A stretch of DNA of 64,000 bases, taken from positions 62,001 through 126,000 of the forward strand of contig CAZNXJ010000010.1 in NCBI GenBank assembly GCA_964577115.1, in the 5' to 3' direction. This document shows positions 9,011 through 18,700 of the stretch, one piece after another. The notes below the pieces were generated by a model. The model did no database searches. It had not been told where the DNA came from and saw only the letters and a program-made list of their open reading frames with translations. The stretch is from CAZNXJ01 sp964577115. Its GTDB lineage: Bacteria; Planctomycetota; Planctomycetia; Pirellulales; Pirellulaceae. Within the stretch, counting starts at the first letter, position 1. Every line of letters starts with the position of its first letter. A program made the translations under genes and the position numbers.

Positions 9011-9952
9011 ATGCGCAGTGGACAGCCGGTTCGGATTCTCGTTGTGGATGACGCTGCGTCCGATCGCCATTTCGTCCGAGAGATCCTCGCGATTCGGCCC
9101 GAATGGACGATCGACGAGGCCACGGACGGGCGTCATGCTCTCGAACGCATCGAGGCCCACGCGCCGGACCTGGTCCTGACCGACATGCAGATGCCCGTCA
9201 TGGACGGTCTCGAACTGCTGGCCACCATCAAGCAACAGCATCCGCAGACGCCGGTCGTCGTCATGACCGCCCAGGGGAGTGAAGAAGCCGTCGTGCGCGC
9301 ATTGCGAGCCGGCGCGGATAGCTATGTCCCCAAACGGATCATGCACGACGAACTGGCCGAGATCGTGCAGCGTATTCTGAGCATCTATGAAACGGACGCC
9401 GCCTATAAACGGCTAATTGGCCATCTGACGTTCCAGCAGTCGGAATTTGAACTGCCCAACGATTTGACGCTCATCGCTTCGCTTGTCAACCTGTTTCGCC
9501 AGGCCATGGAGTGGCTGGGAATATGCGAGGATCGCGAGCAGTATCGGGTCGCTGTGGCACTTGAAGAAGCGTTGCTAAACGCGTTGTATCACGGCAATCT
9601 CGAAGTCAGTTCCAAGCTGCGGGAAACCGACCACCGGCAGTTCGCCGCGCTGGCCGAACAGCGCAAAAACCAGTACCCGTACTGCGAGCGGCGGATTCGA
9701 GTCGCTGTGTCCTTTCAGCCAGAAGAAGCGCGGTTTGTCGTGAGGGACGAAGGCCCCGGTTTCGACCCCCAGGCCCTTCCTGACCCCACGGATCCGGAAA
9801 ATCTGTCCAAGCCGTGTGGGCGTGGCGTCTTGTTGATGCGCGCGTTTATGGACGAGGTGACGTTCAATGATCGTGGCAACGAAGTCACGATGGTGAAGCG
9901 GAAATGCTCGCCGGACGTCCCCGGTGGGCATGTTCGCGCTACCGGCGCGTAA
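9011..9952 (+). CDS. Response regulator fused to anti-sigma-factor-type HATPase domain
   Basis: A 313-residue two-domain signalling protein. Residues 6-120 form a receiver domain with the acidic pair VVDD and phospho-acceptor Asp58 in LTDMQMPVMDG. Residues about 150-300 form a GHKL ATPase of the RsbW/SpoIIAB type, with N-box ALEEALLNALYHGN, G1 VRDEGPGFD and G2 GRGVLLMRAF. There is no dimerisation/phosphotransfer histidine region, so it resembles an anti-sigma or Ser kinase controlled by phosphorylation rather than a histidine kinase. The start ATG 9011 follows GGAGG at a rather long distance; GTG 8999 is an alternative. No sensor kinase or sigma factor gene is adjacent. Confidence 0.85.
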   Translation: MRSGQPVRILVVDDAASDRHFVREILAIRPEWTIDEATDGRHALERIEAHAPDLVLTDMQMPVMDGLELLATIKQQHPQTPVVVMTAQGSEEAVVRALRAGADSYVPKRIMHDELAEIVQRILSIYETDAAYKRLIGHLTFQQSEFELPNDLTLIASLVNLFRQAMEWLGICEDREQYRVAVALEEALLNALYHGNLEVSSKLRETDHRQFAALAEQRKNQYPYCERRIRVAVSFQPEEARFVVRDEGPGFDPQALPDPTDPENLSKPCGRGVLLMRAFMDEVTFNDRGNEVTMVKRKCSPDVPGGHVRATGA

Positions 9953-10047
9953 GCTATGTTAATGAGGTCGTCGCCGGATCGGGCGACACCGAGTTTACGA
10001 GTCCCTTCAATTTTGCGCGGCAAGCGGCGACGGGTGAGTGTAGTTCG

Positions 10048-11208
10048 ATGATGCAGCGAATTCGTGAGGTACTTCAGCCCGCCGCAAAGGGAATTCTGCT
10101 CGGCTTGCTGGTGATCACACTCCCCGGCTGTATTGGGAGGACGTCCACGTCGTCCCTGGGGCCTGCGGACACCGCCGAGCAGACCGAACTGCCCGACGAA
10201 GATCAGCTTCGGGATCGGCTCGACGCCGCGATTCGGCTCGCGCTTCACCAGCGTCGGCTGAACCTGACGGACCACGCGGCCTGGCAGATCATCCACGGCG
10301 CGATGGCATTCAAAGAGGCATTTCCCATCGAGCATAACGGGCAGCTTGTCTCGGCGATTGATTATGCTCTGAACGGCGGTCGGATCCGCGGCTGGGACTT
10401 CGAACCGGGAATCGAACTACCCAACGGCCGCCGGGGCCTCCGCGCGGTTCTCGCGCCGGGCAGTAAGGAAGGCCAGGGGCACCCCGATCAGTGGCTGGGA
10501 TATCTCGCTGAATGCGGCTTTCCCCCGGATCAGACGATCGTCGTTGGAGCGGACACGTACACGATTGCCGACCTGATCGCGCAAATGGAATGGGACGTCC
10601 CACGCAACGTAACGCAGGAGTACAGTTGGACGCTGATGGCCCTGTCGGCGTACCGGCCGGCGAATTACACGTGGGTCGCGTCGGACGGCGAGACGTGGAG
10701 CATCGAGAAGCTGGTGGGAATTGAAGCCGAGCATGATTTGGCGAGCAGCGCCTGCGGTGGCTGCCACCGGCTCTTTGCATTGGCGACGGCCGTGAACCGC
10801 CATCTTCAGCAAGGGGGCGAACTTACCGGTGGCTGGCAAGCCGCTCAGGAAAAGATCGACGATTCGATCGCGCGAGCCTTCGAATATCAAAATCCGGATG
10901 GGTCGTTCTCGAGCAACTACTTTGAACGGCCCGGCATGTCGGCCGATCTGACGCAGAGCCTCAGCGCGACGGGCCACATCTTTGAATTCCTTACCGCCGC
11001 TCTGACGACGGATGAACTCAAACAGCCTGCCATGCAGCGCGCGGCGGTGAAGATCTGCGAGATACTCGAGCAGACCAAAGACATCCCACTTGAGTGCGGT
11101 GCGCTTTATCACGCCGCGCACGGGCTCATACTTTACCGGCAGAGACTCTATGGGCCGCTCGAGCTCGAGCTTCCACAGCCGGCGGCGGGAAAGCAGCCCG
11201 ATGCATAG
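10048..11208 (+). CDS. Lipoprotein, helical, with a CxxCH motif
   Basis: A 386-residue predicted lipoprotein. After MMQRIREV a hydrophobic segment ends in the lipobox LPGC. The rest is helical and polar, with sequence suggesting an alpha/alpha-toroid or terpene-cyclase-like barrel (segments such as YSWTLMALSAY and QNPDGSFSSNYF). Residues 236-240 are CGGCH, which equals the c-type heme attachment motif but could also be a metal or disulfide site. Homologues I recall from planctomycetes carry misleading ARF-GAP-like names. The start at 10048 overlaps nothing, but its ribosome binding site is weak. Function unknown; location is probably the outer face of the membrane. Confidence 0.7.
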   Translation: MMQRIREVLQPAAKGILLGLLVITLPGCIGRTSTSSLGPADTAEQTELPDEDQLRDRLDAAIRLALHQRRLNLTDHAAWQIIHGAMAFKEAFPIEHNGQLVSAIDYALNGGRIRGWDFEPGIELPNGRRGLRAVLAPGSKEGQGHPDQWLGYLAECGFPPDQTIVVGADTYTIADLIAQMEWDVPRNVTQEYSWTLMALSAYRPANYTWVASDGETWSIEKLVGIEAEHDLASSACGGCHRLFALATAVNRHLQQGGELTGGWQAAQEKIDDSIARAFEYQNPDGSFSSNYFERPGMSADLTQSLSATGHIFEFLTAALTTDELKQPAMQRAAVKICEILEQTKDIPLECGALYHAAHGLILYRQRLYGPLELELPQPAAGKQPDA

Positions 11209-11297
11209 GCCGCATTGCCGTTAAGCGAGCGGCTTGGCACCGGCAGCTCGCGCCCCAAGTAGCAGAGCGCGAAGCGCGTCATGGCCCCGCCGGCGAG

Positions 11298-12080
11298 ATG
11301 GGCAATGAGGCGGGCGGTGAGAGCCCAACACAGACGGACGACATGGTTCCACAAATTGATGTCACGGCGCAGGCCGGCGCGGTGGATGGCGACGAAGCGG
11401 GCCGAGCGGCCCTCCTCGCGCGGATCGCACAACGGTATTCCGTGCGAACTCGGCAGGTCACCGTTGGTGATCTGCATCTGCCAATTCTGACGGTCGCCGA
11501 CCCCGATCAGGTGCTATATGAAATGGAGCGCGGCATCGCGAGCTCGGGAGCCGGCGATGATCCGCGCTGGCAGCCCTACTGGGCGGAGGCCTGGGCAAGT
11601 GCGGTGGTGCTCGGCCGCTGGATCGTCGATCGATCCCTGGAAGGGATGCGCGTGCTGGATTTGGGGTGTGGAGTGGGAATGGCCGGTACGGTCGCCGCGG
11701 CGCGGGGCGCCAATGTCGTGATGGCCGATGCTGCTCCGCCTTCGCTGCTGTTTGCACGCTGGAACAGTTGGCCGTGGCGCACCCGCGTCAGCACCCAACG
11801 GCTCGACTGGCGCAACGAGAAAATTGCACCGCCCCCCTTCGAACTGATTCTCGGCGCGGACATCCTCTACGATCGTAACGATTGGCCGTATCTGGACGTC
11901 TTCTGGCAATCGCACATCGCTACCGGCGGCGAAGTTCGGCTCGTCGAACCTGGACGTTCCATTAGTGATGGTTTCGCTGCGGAAATGTGCCAGCGCGGGT
12001 GGAAGGTGGAAGAGTCCGCAACGGAGCTCGCCGGCGAACCGCGCAAGCTACGCTGCTACCGTTTGACTCGCTCGGTCTGA
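11298..12080 (+). CDS. Class I SAM-dependent methyltransferase (protein/lysine N-methyltransferase-like)
   Basis: A methyltransferase of about 245-260 residues. The SAM-binding motif I is LDLGCGVGMAG, followed by acidic DA in VVMADAAPP, and the post-motif II segment ELILGADILYDR resembles the METTL/NNMT family of protein N-methyltransferases, which modify lysines on partner proteins. The start is uncertain: ATG 11298 or ATG 11343, neither with a strong ribosome binding site. The beginning of the conserved part is near residue 40. It ends 16 bases from the convergent esterase gene. The target protein is unknown. Confidence 0.8.
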   Translation: MGNEAGGESPTQTDDMVPQIDVTAQAGAVDGDEAGRAALLARIAQRYSVRTRQVTVGDLHLPILTVADPDQVLYEMERGIASSGAGDDPRWQPYWAEAWASAVVLGRWIVDRSLEGMRVLDLGCGVGMAGTVAAARGANVVMADAAPPSLLFARWNSWPWRTRVSTQRLDWRNEKIAPPPFELILGADILYDRNDWPYLDVFWQSHIATGGEVRLVEPGRSISDGFAAEMCQRGWKVEESATELAGEPRKLRCYRLTRSV

Positions 12081-12096
12081 AGAGCGCGGCGCTGGA

Positions 12097-12843
12097 CTAC
12101 GACGTGGTCGGAAGGCGACGGCGCTCTTGTTCGAGCCGGTCGGCAAGGAACTCGACGGCTCGCTGCGCCATATGGTTGTAATAGGTGAACCCGTGACCGC
12201 CTGCCCGGGTTTCCAGGTCGGCTTCGAAGGGAATGCCGAGCGAAGCGAGCTTCATCCGCAAGCGGTCGGCGCTGTCCCACCAGCGGACGTCTTCCGGGTC
12301 GCAGCAGAAGAATTGGTTACGGGGCCAGTTCAGCGGGTGGATGTACAGCAGAGCTGTCTCTTGCCGAGCGGACTCGGGGTCGGGGTACATCTCTTGTAGC
12401 ACTTCATCGCCGTCTTCCCAGCGGTATTGAAAGTCGATCGCGGGGCTGATGGCCGCGACGATCGGAAATGTGCCGGGGTACTTGTACGCGAGCCGTAGCG
12501 CTCCCTGCCCGCCCATGCTCGTGCCGAGCAGGGCAATGCGCGGCGGCGCCGTCCGCCAATGTTCCCCGATCCACGGCAGCACGTTTTGCAGTATGTGCTG
12601 TTCCGCGGTGATGTGCGGATCAAAGTCCGGACAGAGCCGATCGGTCCACCAGCTCCGGCCCGTCATTGGCGCGACGACCGGCAGGCCGAAACGCTCGAAT
12701 TGATCAATAAACGGTTGCTTGTCGGTCAGGCGTTGCAGATGGACGCCGTGCAAATAAAGCACCACGTAGCCATGGGGATTGCGCTCGGCCGGTTCAAAAA
12801 CATCGCATGGGTGGCCGGCGATCGTTGTTTCAGTCCAGGGCAT
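12097..12843 (-). CDS. Alpha/beta hydrolase, esterase-D-like
   Basis: A 248-residue alpha/beta hydrolase. The nucleophile elbow is LLGTSMGGQGAL, the probable acid is Asp in CCDPEDVRWWD, and the base is His in AGGHGFTYYNH. The N-terminal segment VVLYLHGVHLQ provides the oxyanion region. The fold and elbow resemble S-formylglutathione hydrolase/esterase D and some acyl-CoA or polyester esterases. ATG 12843 is preferred; an upstream ATG at 12879 would add 12 hydrophobic residues that could be a poor signal peptide. No glutathione-dependent formaldehyde dehydrogenase gene is nearby, so the substrate is open. Confidence 0.8.
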   Translation of the reverse strand: MPWTETTIAGHPCDVFEPAERNPHGYVVLYLHGVHLQRLTDKQPFIDQFERFGLPVVAPMTGRSWWTDRLCPDFDPHITAEQHILQNVLPWIGEHWRTAPPRIALLGTSMGGQGALRLAYKYPGTFPIVAAISPAIDFQYRWEDGDEVLQEMYPDPESARQETALLYIHPLNWPRNQFFCCDPEDVRWWDSADRLRMKLASLGIPFEADLETRAGGHGFTYYNHMAQRAVEFLADRLEQERRRLPTTS

Positions 12844-13105
12844 GCGAGCGGAAAACTTCCAGCAAAGAACGAGAAACACGGATAAGCAGCAGGGACAACG
12901 GAGACGCTGCGCCTATGGCGGCGCGATGCATTGTACCGAGATCGTCGCACGCTAGGGCGTTACATTGCGTGTCGTTCCATGAGAAGCTGAGGAGAGGCCA
13001 TGGCGAGCGCGTTGCCGGGAGACGGCGACGGAGGCACGCACTTGGCGTAATGGCTCGTAGGTCTTTAGCCGTGTTCCACGCATCTCGTTTTTGAAAGGAT
13101 GCCGC

Positions 13106-13414
13106 ATGTACGACATGGATCAATTGAAGAAGCTCAAACGCATGGACGAGCTGGCTCCGGAAGCATGGAAAGCCTACCAGGCGTTCGACCGCGCGGCCCT
13201 CGCCGACGGCGCGATTCCCGCCAAGACCAAGGAGCTGATCGCCATCGCGCTCGCCGTGACCACGCAGTGTCCGTACTGCATCGAGGTGCACACGCGACGA
13301 GCCAAGAAGCAAGGCTGCACGGAGAACGAGATCGCCGAGGCTGTGATGGTGGCCGCCGCCCTTCGCGCTGGCGGCGCGGTGACGCATGCGAGCCATTGTC
13401 TCAGCGAGGCGTAG
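13106..13414 (+). CDS. Carboxymuconolactone decarboxylase/AhpD-like protein
   Basis: A small all-helical protein of 102 residues from the carboxymuconolactone decarboxylase/AhpD family. The redox CxxC is in TQCPYCIEVHTRRA, with the downstream His typical of the AhpD-type proton relay. The length and single domain match peroxidase-like alkylhydroperoxidase core proteins. The start ATG 13106 has AAAGGA 7 bases before it. Divergent from the esterase gene across 262 bases. A role in peroxide detoxification is the family expectation; no AhpC partner is nearby. Confidence 0.85.
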   Translation: MYDMDQLKKLKRMDELAPEAWKAYQAFDRAALADGAIPAKTKELIAIALAVTTQCPYCIEVHTRRAKKQGCTENEIAEAVMVAAALRAGGAVTHASHCLSEA

Positions 13415-13601
13415 TTGCTCGGCGTGCTGAGCGCGACGCTCCTGTTGATGCTGGCGCACGGCCCGCCGGTTGTTCGACCAGACTGCGCAACCGGTGCCCT
13501 ATCGCCCTTCGCGAGACAGAACTTAGAATGGGTGCCGCGTTGCGCGGCGGGCCGCGCGAAGCGACGGGACAACCGAGCTCTTTGCGATCGGCGGCATTTT
13601 C

Positions 13602-14138
13602 GTGAAGGCATTGTTGAGCGAACAGCAGGTCCGGGCGGGAGTGGAGCGGATGGCGGCGGAGGTTAACCGCCAGTACGGTGATCGCCCGCTGACAATCATC
13701 GGCGTCATGACGGGCAGTGTCGTGTTGCTGGCCGATCTCATCCGGCAGCTTGCGATGCCGCTTCGCGTTGGTGTTATCCAGGCCAGCAGCTACCGAGGCG
13801 GCACCGAGGCCGGCGAGCTGCGGATCAATACCGATTTTGTGCTCGACGTGGCCGACCGCGATGTGTTGCTGGTCGATGACATCTTTGATACCGGCCGCAC
13901 GCTTGAAAAAGTCGTGCAGCTCATCCAGTCCTATGGGCCGCGCTCAGTCCGTTCGGCCGTGCTGCTGCGCAAGCTCGGCCGGCAGGAAGTGGAAAGCAAG
14001 CCGGACTTCGTTGGCTTCGACATCCCGGATCTGTTCGTCGTCGGTTACGGGCTCGATTACCGCGACCACTATCGCAACCTACCGTACGTTGCCGCCATCG
14101 AGCCCGAAGACCTCGTGGACGAATCGGGCGAGTTATGA
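13602..14138 (+). CDS. hpt: Hypoxanthine phosphoribosyltransferase
   Basis: A 178-residue purine salvage enzyme converting hypoxanthine or guanine plus PRPP to IMP or GMP. The PRPP-binding signature VLLVDDIFDTGRTL is complete, and the N-terminal GVMTGSVVLLADL loop and C-terminal GYGLDYRDHYRNLPY segment (base-binding region) are as in bacterial Hpt. The start codon is GTG at 13602. Its stop overlaps the start of the downstream glycosyltransferase by 4 bases (ATGA), so the two are translationally coupled. Cytoplasmic. Confidence 0.93.
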   Translation: MKALLSEQQVRAGVERMAAEVNRQYGDRPLTIIGVMTGSVVLLADLIRQLAMPLRVGVIQASSYRGGTEAGELRINTDFVLDVADRDVLLVDDIFDTGRTLEKVVQLIQSYGPRSVRSAVLLRKLGRQEVESKPDFVGFDIPDLFVVGYGLDYRDHYRNLPYVAAIEPEDLVDESGEL

Positions 14139-15319
14139 CCGGGATGCGGCTGGCCCTGGTGACGCGGCGCTTCTGGCCGCTCGTCGGCGGCGCGGAAGTC
14201 ATGATGGCGCACCTGGCCGAGGAGTTCCGGCGTAGCGGCTGCACGGTGCAGATCTTGACGGCGCAGTGGGAGCCAGACTGGCCGCTGGAATTCGTGCATC
14301 GCGAAGTCCCTGTCCGCCGGCTGCCGAATCCGCCGCAGCGCGCCTGGGGCACACTGCGCTACATGTCGGCCCTGGGGCGATGGCTCCGCACCCATCGCGA
14401 CGAGTTAGACGCCGTGTACGTGTCGATGCTCAAGCACGACGCCTATGCGGCCATCACCGCCATGCGTTCCTCAGGGTGCCCGGTTATTCTGCGGGCCGAG
14501 GGAGCGGGGGAAACGGGAGACTGTGTCTGGCAGGAAACGGCGCGCTTCGGCCTGCGCATCCGGCGGCGATGCCAGCAGGCGGATGCCGTGGTGGCGCCGA
14601 GCCGCGAGATTGAGCAGGAACTGCTGCGGGTGGGGTATTCCCGCGAGCGGATTCATTTCATTCCAAATGGCGTGCGCGTGCCTGACGCGGAGGGGCTGCG
14701 CAGTGAGGAGCGGCGAGCGGCCGCGCGCCGCGCACTGGCCGAAGCCAACTCGGACTTGCTCGTGCCGCTCGAATCGCCCGTCGTGCTCTACACGGGCCGC
14801 CTCCATGAGGCGAAGGGCCTTCTGGATCTCGTCAAAGCCTGGCGGCTCGTCCTCGAAAAACGCCCCACTGCCCGCTTGTGGCTAGTGGGTGAAGGGCCGC
14901 TGCGAGATCGCCTGTGGCAATTCATCTCGGATTATGAACTGCGGCACCGGATTCTCATGCCAGGGGCCTTCGATCAGGTCGACGAGCTGCTTGATGCGTC
15001 CGACGCGTTTGTCCTGCCGTCCTACCAGGAAGGCATGTCGCTCGCACTGCTCGAAGCCATGGCAGCGGGCGTACCCGCCATCGCCACCGACATCGAAGCC
15101 AACCGCCAGCTAATCGAGCATGAACGGGACGGGCTGCTCGTTCCCATCGCCGATCCCCCCGCGCTCGCCGCGGCAATCCTGCGCCTGCTCGGCGAGCCGC
15201 GACTTGCGCGCCAGTTCGGCGAGACCGCTCGGGCCAAAGCGGCCCGCCAATTTTCCCTCGCCCAAACGGCTCGCGAGCACCTCGAGCTCTTCGCCGCCTG
15301 CCGCGATCGCCGGAAATAA
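14135..15319 (+). CDS. Glycosyltransferase family 4 protein
   Basis: A 394-residue GT-B fold glycosyltransferase. The N-terminal acceptor domain begins LVTRRFWPLVGGAEVMM, typical of GT4. The donor domain begins near VLYTGRLHEAKGLLDLVKAW, and the nucleotide-sugar site is SYQEGMSLALLEAMAAGVPAIATDI (E-x7-E motif). It should transfer a sugar from a nucleotide donor to a lipid or polysaccharide acceptor at the cytoplasmic membrane. Starts at ATG 14135 overlapping the hpt stop. No other polysaccharide genes are adjacent, so the product is unknown. Confidence 0.9.
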   Translation: MTGMRLALVTRRFWPLVGGAEVMMAHLAEEFRRSGCTVQILTAQWEPDWPLEFVHREVPVRRLPNPPQRAWGTLRYMSALGRWLRTHRDELDAVYVSMLKHDAYAAITAMRSSGCPVILRAEGAGETGDCVWQETARFGLRIRRRCQQADAVVAPSREIEQELLRVGYSRERIHFIPNGVRVPDAEGLRSEERRAAARRALAEANSDLLVPLESPVVLYTGRLHEAKGLLDLVKAWRLVLEKRPTARLWLVGEGPLRDRLWQFISDYELRHRILMPGAFDQVDELLDASDAFVLPSYQEGMSLALLEAMAAGVPAIATDIEANRQLIEHERDGLLVPIADPPALAAAILRLLGEPRLARQFGETARAKAARQFSLAQTAREHLELFAACRDRRK

Positions 15320-15326
15320 TCCGGCG
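15308..15326. repeat. Small inverted repeat across the glycosyltransferase stop
   Basis: CGCCGG and CCGGCG flank a 7-base AT-rich loop that contains the TAA stop codon of the glycosyltransferase gene. It could be a weak terminator, but no T-run follows. Confidence 0.3.
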
Positions 15327-15343
15327 CATACTTCGTCTTGCTC

Positions 15344-15359
15344 TGACAGGATGCTGTCA
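15344..15359. promoter_or_regulatory. Possible operator upstream of the 94-residue protein
   Basis: TGACAG and CTGTCA form a perfect 6-base palindrome with a 4-base spacer. A TATATA stretch follows at 15371-15376, where a -10 element could be. The site precedes the 94-residue protein gene by about 70 bases and could bind a dimeric repressor. The palindrome is observed; the role is inferred. Confidence 0.3.
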
Positions 15360-15428
15360 TATCCCTCTGTTATATACGGGACGGGGCCGTATTCGACGAG
15401 TGCCTGGTCAGCCAGCAGGAGGGGAGTG

Positions 15429-15713
15429 ATGTCGAGGGAACGGATTGTGGCGCGGTTCGAGATGGGAGGGATCTACGTTACACCGGGAGCGCTCGAGCGG
15501 CTCACGGAGTGCGACGTGCGCGAAGCGCTCCAGCGCCATGCGCGGGGCGATTGGGGGCACGTCGGTAGCGAGGACTGGGAGGCGAACGACCGGGCGCTCG
15601 ACGACGGCGCCCGGCTCCTCTCGTCCTACCGCACGGCCTCCGGCGAGAAGTTTTGGGTCATTACGGAAGCCGACCGTTCGGCGACGACCGTTCTGCTGCC
15701 GGAGGAATACTGA
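15429..15713 (+). CDS. Small accessory-type hypothetical protein (94 residues)
   Basis: A 94-residue protein with a strong ribosome binding site (GGAGG at 15419-15423) before ATG 15429. The sequence goes from an IYVTPGALERL segment to a conserved C-terminal block, EKFWVITEADRSATTVLLPEEY. I recall the same C-terminal block in a widespread small-protein family often found on plasmids and genomic islands and without an assigned function. It is flanked by a possible operator and is convergent with carB. No catalytic motif is visible. Probably a real protein of unknown function, possibly acquired. Confidence 0.7.
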   Translation: MSRERIVARFEMGGIYVTPGALERLTECDVREALQRHARGDWGHVGSEDWEANDRALDDGARLLSSYRTASGEKFWVITEADRSATTVLLPEEY

Positions 15714-15730
15714 ACGCGCGAGCGTCGGGC

Positions 15731-18700
15731 TTAGGCTTCGAGTCCGGCGAGCGGGTGCGGGGCGGCGGCGTTGTACTGCGGAAAGCGGTCTTGGATGGCC
15801 TGCACGGTGAGCGGTTCATCGCGCAGAGCTTCCATTGCTCGGACCGCTGCCTCCGCGGCCTGGATCGTCGTGATGCAGGGTACGCCATGTTGTACGGCCG
15901 ACGCGCGAATTCGCCCCTCGTCCGTCCGCGCGCCCTTGCCGCTCGGCGTATTGATGACCAGCGAAACGTAGCCATCAATGAGGTAGTCGAGCAGGTTCGG
16001 GTGCCCTTCGGCGATTTTCTTCACGCGGGCCACCGGGATCCCGGCCTCTTCAAGCCGCCGTGCGGTGCCTTCGGTTGCCAGTAGTTCGAAGCCGAGCGCG
16101 GCGAGCCGCCGCGCGAGCGGCACGATCGCATCTTTGTGACGCCGCGTAACGCTCAAGAAGATACGTCCTTTCGAGGGCAGGCCGCCGCCGGCCGAGAGCT
16201 GGCTCTTGGCAAAAGCCAGCGAGAACCGTTCGCTGATGCCCATCACCTCGCCCGTGCTGCGCATTTCCGGGCCGAGCACGATATCGACGCCGGCAAACTT
16301 GCGGAACGGGAAGACGCTTTCTTTCACTGAGACATGTGCGGGGATCGGCTCGCGGTCGATGCCTAGGTCAGCGAGCTTCGCACCGGCCATCACTTGAGCC
16401 GCAATCTTCGCTACCGGGATACCCGTTGCCTTTGCAACGAACGGTACCGTGCGGCTCGCACGCGGGTTCACCTCGAGCACGTAAACGTTGGGCCGTCCGT
16501 CTTCGCGTTTGACGGCGAATTGGATGTTCATCAGCCCGACGACGCGCAGGCGCTTCGCCAGAGCATGAGTCGCCTCGCGAATTTCCTGCACAACCGGGCC
16601 GGGCAAGCTGTATGGCGGAATGGCGCACGCCGAATCGCCCGAATGGACGCCCGCTTCCTCGATGTGCTCCATGATGCCCATCACCACGACTTGCTCGCCG
16701 TCGCTGATCGCATCGACGTCGACTTCGGTGGCGTCTTCCAGAAACCGGTCGATCAACACGGGTTGCCCCTGCGCCACAACAAACGCTTCGGCGACAAATC
16801 GCTCGAACTGCTGCTGGTCGTAGCAGATTTCCATGGCGCGGCCGCCGAGCACATAGCTGGGGCGCACAAGCGCCGGAAAGCCCACTTTCGCCGCTTCACT
16901 GCGCGCCTGGTTCATGTTCCTGGCGATGGCGTTCGGCGGCTGCTTGAGACCCAGGTCGAGCAGCAGTTGTTGGAACTTTTCGCGGTCCTCTGCATCTTCG
17001 ATCGTATCGACGCTCGTGCCAATGATCGGTACCCCCGCGGCCTCCAGGGCGCGAGCCAGGTTCAATGGCGTCTGGCCACCGAACTGCACAATGACGCCAT
17101 CGGGCTGAACGCGATCGAAGATGTTCAGGACGTCTTCGGTCGTGAGCGGCTCGAAGAACAATAGGTCGCTCGTGTCGTAATCGGTGCTCACCGTTTCCGG
17201 GTTCGAGTTGACCATGATCGACTCGATGCCCATTTCACGCAGCGCATAGCTGGCGTGGCAACAGCAATAGTCGAACTCGATGCCTTGCCCGATGCGGTTC
17301 GGACCGCCCCCGAGGATCATGACGCGTTTGACGCCGGGCTTCTTCGGCGGCGTTTCGTCTTCTAGTTCATACGTGGAATAGAAGTACGGTGTATACGCTT
17401 CGAACTCGGCGGCGCAGGTATCAACGGCTTTGAACGTTGCGACAATGCCGCGTTCTTTGCGCGCATTGCGGACTTGGAGCTCGCTGGTGTCCCAGATGGT
17501 TGCCAATTGTCGGTCCGAGAAACCGTAGGTCTTCGCGGTCCGCAGCAGCTCGTCGCTGACTTCTTCCAGCCCGCCCGTAACGCGAAGATCGTTTTCCAGC
17601 TCGACAATCTGCTCGATCTGGTCGAGGAACCAGGGATCGATGTGCGTAATCTGATGAATGTCCTCGACCGTCATCCCGGCCTTTAGCGCGTAGCGCAAAT
17701 ACCAGATTCGCTCAGCATTCGGAATCGATAGCTTCGCGCGGATTTCTTCTAGGTTGGGCTGCTTCGAGGTGCTCCATAGATCCTTCTTGTCCGACCCGAG
17801 CCCGAAACTGCCGACTTCGAGTCCCCGCAGCGCCTTTTGCAGGGATTCCTTGAACGTGCGGCCGATGGCCATCGTCTCGCCGACGCTCTTCATCTGCGTC
17901 ATCAGCGTGTCGTCGGCCTCGGGGAATTTCTCGAAGGCAAACCGCGGCACTTTCGTCACGACGTAGTCAATCGTCGGTTCGAAACAGGCCTTCGTCTTGC
18001 GAGTAATATCATTCGGCAGTTCGTGTAAGCGGTAGCCGACGGCGAGCTTCGCGGCGATTTTGGCGATGGGGAAGCCGGTTGCTTTCGAAGCGAGAGCGCT
18101 GGAGCGGCTTACACGCGGGTTCATCTCAATGACGATCATCCGCCCTGTCCGAGGGTGGACGGCGAACTGGATGTTCGAGCCGCCGGTTTCGACGCCGATT
18201 TCGCGAATCACCGCGATGCTGGCGTCACGCATCCGCTGGTATTCTTTGTCGGTCAGCGTTTGGGCCGGAGCGACCGTGATCGAGTCGCCCGTATGGACCC
18301 CCATCGGATCGAGGTTTTCGATCGAGCAGATGATCACGACGTTGTCGTCGAGATCCCGCATCACCTCCATCTCGAACTCTTTCCAGCCGATCACGGATTC
18401 TTCGATCAGCACTTCGTTGATCGGCGACTGATCGAGGCCCCGGCGCACGAGGTCGTCGAACTCGTTGCGGTTGTAGGCGATGGCAGAGCCCGAGCCGCCG
18501 AGTGTGAAGCTGGGCCGCACGACGCAGGGCAGGCCGATCCACTCGAGCAGCTTGCGCGCTTCTTCGACGGAATGCACGGTCTGGCCCCGGCAGACCTCCA
18601 GGCCAATCCGTTCCATCGCCGCTTTGAACTGCTCGCGCTCCTCCGCCTTGGCAATGACGTCGGCGCGCGCGCCGATCATCTCGACGCCGTACTTTTCGAG

